Positions 25,548 through 29,611 of a DNA stretch of 29,611 nt are shown here, piece by piece. Numbering within the stretch: position 1 is the first letter of the stretch; every line of letters starts with the position of its first letter. Location: the NCBI GenBank assembly GCA_003427395.1, contig BFEA01000166.1:966597-996207 (forward strand), in the 5' to 3' direction. The notes below the pieces were generated by a model. That model ran no database searches. It saw only the letters and a program-made list of their open reading frames with translations, and was not told where the DNA came from. Both the position numbers and the translations under genes were made by a program. Source of the DNA: Chara braunii. Taxonomy: Eukaryota > Streptophyta > Charophyceae > Charales > Characeae.

Positions 25548-26072
25548 GGCTCAACGACTAACTTCTTTTCTCCTAACTGGATTCGTAAGGCGGGCCTGGG
25601 AATGAAGCAAGTGGAATTGCAGAACCCTTGTCAGACCCAGGTAGGCAACCAGGAGGTTGTCACCTCAACACATGTTGTCAAAGGTGTGCGTGTCACTTTT
25701 GACAAGGATCGCACTGTCACACATGAGCTGAACTTTTATGTCATGGACAAGTGTCCTTTCGACGCGGTCATTGGATTGGGCTGGTTAAAGGCTCATTGTC
25801 TAAGGACCACGTGGGCGGGTACTCGGTTCGTGGTGCGTGATGCCGAGGGGAACGAACGTACCGTTCTATTGGACGAGACGCCCGAGTCCCCTGTGACTCT
25901 CTTGAGTGCAAACAAATTCTGCAAATCAGTGCGCAGACACAAGGAAGTTGAGCATGTGCATGTAGCTCTTGTAAAGCCTCTCCATGTGCCTTCTACTTTT
26001 GCTCATTTTCTACCTCGGAAAATAATTATACTTCTACTACTTCTACTTCTGTTCCATCTACTTCTACTGTAA
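25426..26072 (+). pseudogene. Gypsy aspartic protease remnant, with a duplicated active-site segment
   Basis: The frame from 25479 carries LIDNGSTTNFFS near residues 20-31, at the position of the D-[ST]-G active site of retropepsins, then FDAVIGLGWLKAH, the second conserved protease motif. In an active element the dimer cleaves the Gag-Pol polyprotein. Here Asn stands where Ser or Thr is usual. Just upstream, 25426-25486 is an almost exact 61-bp copy of 25487-25547 (one difference) that repeats the segment leading to the active site and shifts the frame. The end of the frame (about 26020-26070) is a TACTTCTACTT-rich tract, not protease. Confidence 0.85.
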
Positions 26073-26101
26073 AAAATCAGTCTATTTATGATCCAAGTAC
26101 T

Positions 26102-27060
26102 TTGAATTCGGTTGTAATTGCTGTAAATTCTCAATCTGATTTTCTCTCTCCTAATGAGGATGATCCTCCACCGGAAGTCCCAACAAACTTTCGTCGTCTA
26201 TTAGATCAATTTCCTGAAGTTGTGGTTGAACCTCGTGGAGTTCTCGAGCGTCCGGTCAAACACAAGATCGAGATAATAGAAGGGAGTGCTCCTCCAAAGG
26301 GTTGCGTCTACCGTATGGGACAAGGCGAGTTGGAGGAGTCGAGGAGACAAATTGATGACATGATTGATTGTGGATGGATTAGGCCTAGTGAGTCTGAGTT
26401 TGGTGCACCTGTCCTGTTTGTGCTGAAGAAAGGAGGCAAACTCCGGATGTGTATTGACTATCGTGGCCTAAACCGTATCACCCGAAATAACGCTTATCCC
26501 TTGCCTCGCATAGATGATTTGCTAGATGTTGCAGGTGGGTGCAAGGTCTTCTCCAAGATCGACCTCAAGTCTGGCTACCACCAGATTGAAGTTGATCCGA
26601 GTGACCAACACAAAATTGCATTCAAAACACGCGATGGGCTCTACGAATTCATCGTCATGCCCTTCGGTCTTACGAATGCACCAGCCACATTTCAGTGTCT
26701 CATGGACAAGGTTCTTCGCCATCAGCTCAGTAAGTTTGTTGTTGTTTACCTTGACAACATCTTGATTTTCAGCAAGTCCATGGAAGAGCACGTCCAGCAT
26801 CTTGAGGAGGTTTTGCAAGTCCTCAAGGATTTTAGGCAAGTCCTCAAGGAGGTCTTACGAATGCACCAGCCACATTTCAGTGTCTCGAGTATTACAGCAA
26901 GCTGCACCTCAACTTAGAGAAATCAGAGTTTGGAAGGGACAACGTCATCTATGTTGGGCACCGGCTGTCTGCAAACGGCCTTGAGCCTGAGGCAACCAAG
27001 GTTGAGGTCATATGAAAGTGACCTCAACCGGCGAACGTACGCGAACTACGTTCTTTTCTT
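26102..27060 (+). pseudogene. Gypsy reverse transcriptase remnant, YLDN in place of YLDD
   Basis: The frame from 26102 (271 codons, first codon not necessarily the start) holds RT motifs in order: WIRPSESEFGAPVLFVLKK near 92-110, RMCIDYRGLN 115-124, YPLPRIDDLL 132-141, FSKIDLKSGYHQI 150-162 with catalytic D154, MPFGLTNAPATFQ 186-198, and VYLDNILIFSKS 215-226. The active site should be Y-x-D-D; the second Asp is Asn at 26756-26758, which would disable polymerisation. At about 26836-26900 the frame is disrupted by a short tandem copy (CAAGTCCTCAAGGA) and an inserted exact 36-bp copy of 26666-26701. The thumb follows (LHLNLEKSEFGRDNVIYVG), then stops at about 27015-27023 (TGA...TGA). Confidence 0.92.
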
Positions 27061-27570
27061 GGTTTGGCTTCGTATTACCGGAAGTTTGTGCCCAAATTTT
27101 ATGTCATAGCTCACCCACTCTCGAGACTAACAAGCAAGAATGTTGCCTATGCGTGGTGTGAGAAATGCGAGACTGCGTTCCAAGCCTTGAAAGAGGCTTT
27201 GGTAAGTCATCTTGTGCTCCGCATTGCGGATCCTAACCTCACGTTCGTGGTCACTACGGACGCGAGCCAGTATGGGATTGGTACAGTGCTGCAACAAGAT
27301 GATGGTGATGGTCTGCGTCCGCTTGAGTATTACAGCAACCGCATGCCCAACCACAAGGTAGCTACCTCCACGTATATGCGTGAGCTCTATGTCTTGTGAG
27401 AAGCGCTCACACATTGGAAGCACTACCTCTTGGGTCGCCACTTCAAGGTCTANTCAAATCACCAGACCTTGCAGTAGATTAAAACGCAAACTGATCTCTC
27501 TCCGACGCTGACCCACTGGCTGCATGATGTTTACAATTTTGAACTGAAACACAAGAAAGGTTGTTAATCG
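27061..27570 (+). pseudogene. Gypsy RT connection and RNase H remnant
   Basis: FLGLASYYRKFVPKF, then HPLSRLTSKN and FQALKEAL mark the RT-RNase H junction. RNase H motifs are TTDASQYGIGTVLQQ and LEYYSNRMP...E. A TGA follows RELYVL at about 27398, the usual TDH of the HQSL region reads xSNH beside an N (27453), and a TAG lies at about 27476. After HKKG an extra T near 27555-27565 shifts the frame before NRVADALSHHPEF, the normal end of the domain. The enzyme would degrade the RNA strand of the hybrid during cDNA synthesis. Confidence 0.88.
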
Positions 27571-28241
27571 TGTTGCTGATGCTTTGTCACACCATCCTGA
27601 GTTTTTGACTTGCCTTGTGGTCTCATATGACCTCCGAAGGAAACTGAAGGAGGATCTGGTCGAGCACACTGCCAAGGATCCGGACCTCCTTGAGCAGCTC
27701 AAGGCTGACCCTAGCAGTCAGCCTGATTTTCATGAGTGTGAGGGTCTTGTATTCCGCCGGTATGAGAAGTTTGATCGTTTGTGTGTACCCAACCATGCGC
27801 CTTTCCGGACTCGTTTCTTGGATTTGGCACATGGTCGGAGTGGACACTTCGGCTTTGAGAAGACTTATGGAAGGGTTTTGCAACAGTTTGATTGGTCGGG
27901 AATGAAGGGATCTGCTCAGAAATTTATTGCTGAATGTCAAGTCTGTCAAAGAACCAAGGTTCATGGGCATAAGCCTTATGGCCTGCTAAAACCCCTCCCA
28001 ATCCCTGATGGGCCCGGTGAGTCGGTCTCTATCGATTTCACGGACATGGGGAAGGTGAGCGAGGGAGGACATTCACAAGTCATGGTCATTGTGGATTGTT
28101 TTTCCAAATTTCTGAATTTGATTCCTCTACCTCCTCATGCACCAATTGAGCTTGTGATCGAAGAATTTCACATGCAGTACATTCTGCAGTATGAACCCCC
28201 GAAAACTCTTGTGAGTGATCGGGACACCAGGTTCATTAGTG
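27571..28241 (+). pseudogene. Gypsy integrase remnant, truncated in the core
   Basis: The frame from 27584 has the N-terminal zinc site H83-x4-H88 (AHGRSGH) and C118-x2-C121 (CQVCQRTK). The catalytic core follows, with D151 (SIDFTDMG) and D212 (LVSDRDTRF). The sequence departs from integrase just after FIS (about 28241), so the third acidic residue (Glu) and the C-terminal domain are absent. This enzyme would insert element cDNA into the nuclear genome; the fragment cannot. It is the best-preserved frame of the element, with about 220 codons free of stops. Confidence 0.92.
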
Positions 28242-29055
28242 CTCGCAGCCTGTGTGCAGGCTGGAATGGTCGATATTGTCCCTCTGCGCCTTTTCCTCCC
28301 TCACAGACTGCCACCGTCTCCACTCCATTCTTTACCAGAGCCAATCCCCCCTTCCTTTGCCCCCTTGCTTCCTGCAAAGCCCCCCCCAACCCTTTGTATG
28401 CTAATCCCGGCATTACCTTCCATTCAGTAACTTCTAGCCTGTCTCCTTGCACAGGCCGCTCCAACCTATGTACCCTATCTGGCCTCGGGTTTCCCTTGAT
28501 CCTCACCCACTCCCCTACTGTTATCTGATCCTCTTTCAATATCTGCACCCACTGGGGGGGAATGGCTGCCCTCAGTTCTGCTATTCTTTGCCTCTTCCTT
28601 AGTTGTCCTTGCAGGGCTGCCTCCATCTCATTGTCCGTGCGCCAATCCTTTCTGCCTTCGTCCCAAAGGTGACCCACCTTATAAACTCCCCACTCCGGCC
28701 ATTTCCAGCCATATGCTCCTTGCGGTCCTTGCCATGGGAACGGTTCACCTGCTGCGTCACATATGAACCTGTTACCCAAGAGCAGCTGGTTAAAGACTGC
28801 GTTTGCAGTTTCCGGCAACCGACACCTCAGGTTCACTTTTCTCCATAGGGCCAACCTCGTGGTCCAAACTGTGTTCCTGCAAACATGGCCTATCGCTGAA
28901 CTGTCTAGTAAACATAGATCCACGAGTTCTCCCGTTATCTGGAGCGCGTAGGCCAAATGGATTTGGGTAACTTGATACCAAGTCCCTCCCTCCGTGCGAA
29001 GCAGGGCCCAAATGAGGTGCCGTATTTGCAGCGGGTCTTTAAGATCCACGGGGAT
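28242..29055 (-). pseudogene. LINE ORF2 fragment of a third lineage (element C)
   Basis: The minus-strand frame (29049 down) aligns with the middle of LINE A and B ORF2. WGVYKVGHLWDEGRKDW corresponds to ERGIWQIKHIWDDSKRDW, and IPPQWVQILKEDQITVGEW to IPVEWTSTLKKDKQWSTGDW. The upstream DLKDPLQIRHLIWALL is the counterpart of the DPSSQKKALQTKWIIKLL region. After about residue 185 the match fades into Arg/Gly-rich sequence, probably by frameshift. Identity to A or B is much lower than between A and B, so it is a separate lineage. It holds neither RT core nor zinc knuckle. Its left edge coincides with loss of the gypsy integrase; its right edge meets an A/T-rich run and the ATT microsatellite. Confidence 0.75.
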
Positions 29056-29072
29056 TTTTTTTATTTTTTTTT

Positions 29073-29073
29073 A

Positions 29074-29133
<60 letters not shown>

Positions 29134-29134
29134 T
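29073..29134. repeat. (ATT)n microsatellite
   Basis: About 20 ATT units preceded by two T runs (29054-29072). Confidence 0.97.
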
Positions 29135-29611
29135 TTAAGCCCAGGGTGTTGTAGAGGCCAAGGACTAGGCCCACGGTGATCGCTGGCAGCGGCAGCCGGT
29201 GGTTGGCCTGACAGGATAGGCCACCCTCCCTACCCTTCCCCACGTATAATGCTTCCAGCAGGGCCAGCACACCCCCTATCCCTACTATCCTACCTCAGTG
29301 TGACCAGCACTCAGGACCATCACCCTATCGAGGGCAACTTGGACCAGACAGCAGTGACAAGCACCCTCTAACACTAACACCCCCATCCCCCTTTTCAAAG
29401 TTTTTGGGTGGGAAGTACCGTCCCTACCCTGCCACTAGCACCCCCCGCCCCCTTTTCAAAGTTTTTGGGCAGAAGGTTAACGTTTGCAGAAAGCCAGGTA
29501 AATTGTTGTCAATGCCTGCTGAAGCCCGTGCTTGCTGAAACCCCACCACTAACACCCTCACCATAAACCCCTGGACCCCCAACCCCTGAAATACCACCCC
29601 CCCCAACCCCC
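29135..29611. other. C-rich spacer with a 61-bp-spaced direct repeat
   Basis: CCCCCTTTTCAAAGTTTTTG occurs at 29387 and 29448 within a C-rich sequence with many ACCCC runs. No gene is recognised. Confidence 0.6.

Larger units (their letters stand above)
21891..28241 (+). mobile_element. Ty3/gypsy LTR retrotransposon, 3'-truncated and decayed
   Basis: In order: 5' LTR, primer binding site, long leader, gag, aspartic protease, RT, RNase H and integrase. Integrase following RNase H defines the Ty3/gypsy order. The element ends abruptly in the integrase catalytic core, where a LINE fragment on the other strand begins, so the rest of integrase and the 3' LTR are lost. Multiple stops and frameshifts affect every domain. 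Clade assignment below Ty3/gypsy is not possible because the integrase C-terminus (where a chromodomain would be) is missing. Confidence 0.92.

Noticed and set aside
1-29611. CRISPR arrays, bacterial operons or prophage-type systems
   Set aside because: Eukaryotic retrotransposons, spliceosomal RNA copies and microsatellites dominate; no spacer-repeat array or operon is present.

Overview
This window looks like intergenic, transposon-dominated DNA from a large eukaryotic nuclear genome. No intact host gene can be recognised. The best clue to the organism is a U6 snRNA copy (3131..3228, minus strand) whose 5' stem-loop is the short TTCG-capped form known from green plants and algae, not the animal form. 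A Ty3/gypsy element with an initiator-Met-like primer site and L1-like LINEs with a C-terminal zinc knuckle fit the same picture. I infer a green-lineage genome, perhaps a streptophyte alga with a large, gap-containing draft assembly (there are isolated N's). The species is not proven.

Layout. 1-2560: dispersed repeats (a direct pair, an inverted pair), a CA microsatellite and a pyrimidine-rich tract. 2567-3655: a minisatellite split by a 712-bp inverted-ended element with an 8-bp target duplication, which itself carries a U6 retrocopy with a 15-bp target duplication. 4211-4770: a CTC-rich minisatellite. 5140-5679: a second short element with hAT-type ends (CAGGG start, 8-bp duplication CAACTCCA). 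6287-6506: a 110-bp tandem duplication. 7020-8942 (minus): a 5'-truncated LINE. 9643-10027: a Tourist-like foldback element. 10776-11363: a CTTGGCACCC-type tandem array. 11664-12000: an isolated LTR 3' end. 12.6-14.5 kb: microsatellites, homopolymers and two small possible exons of unknown genes. 14957-15247: a 20-bp perfect inverted-repeat element. 15696-19803 (minus): a longer but decayed LINE (endonuclease, reverse transcriptase, zinc knuckle). 19838-20823: two short inverted-repeat elements sharing a terminus and, between them, a second U6-like sequence. 21891-28241: a decayed Ty3/gypsy element with 5' LTR, primer site, gag, protease, RT, RNase H and integrase, cut off inside the integrase core by a third LINE fragment (28242-29055, minus). 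The end of the window is an ATT microsatellite and C-rich spacer.

How the parts relate. The LINE family supplies machinery that can make poly(A)-tailed copies, and the U6 retrocopy is what such machinery leaves behind. The gypsy element had its own enzymes, but its reading frames are broken and the second catalytic Asp of its RT box is replaced by Asn. Several short elements have no coding capacity and would have depended on enzymes encoded elsewhere. The most distinctive signal is a group of short elements built from a terminal inverted repeat, a cloud of one recurring GC-rich word of 5-7 bases, and an internal A/T homopolymer, mirrored at the two ends.
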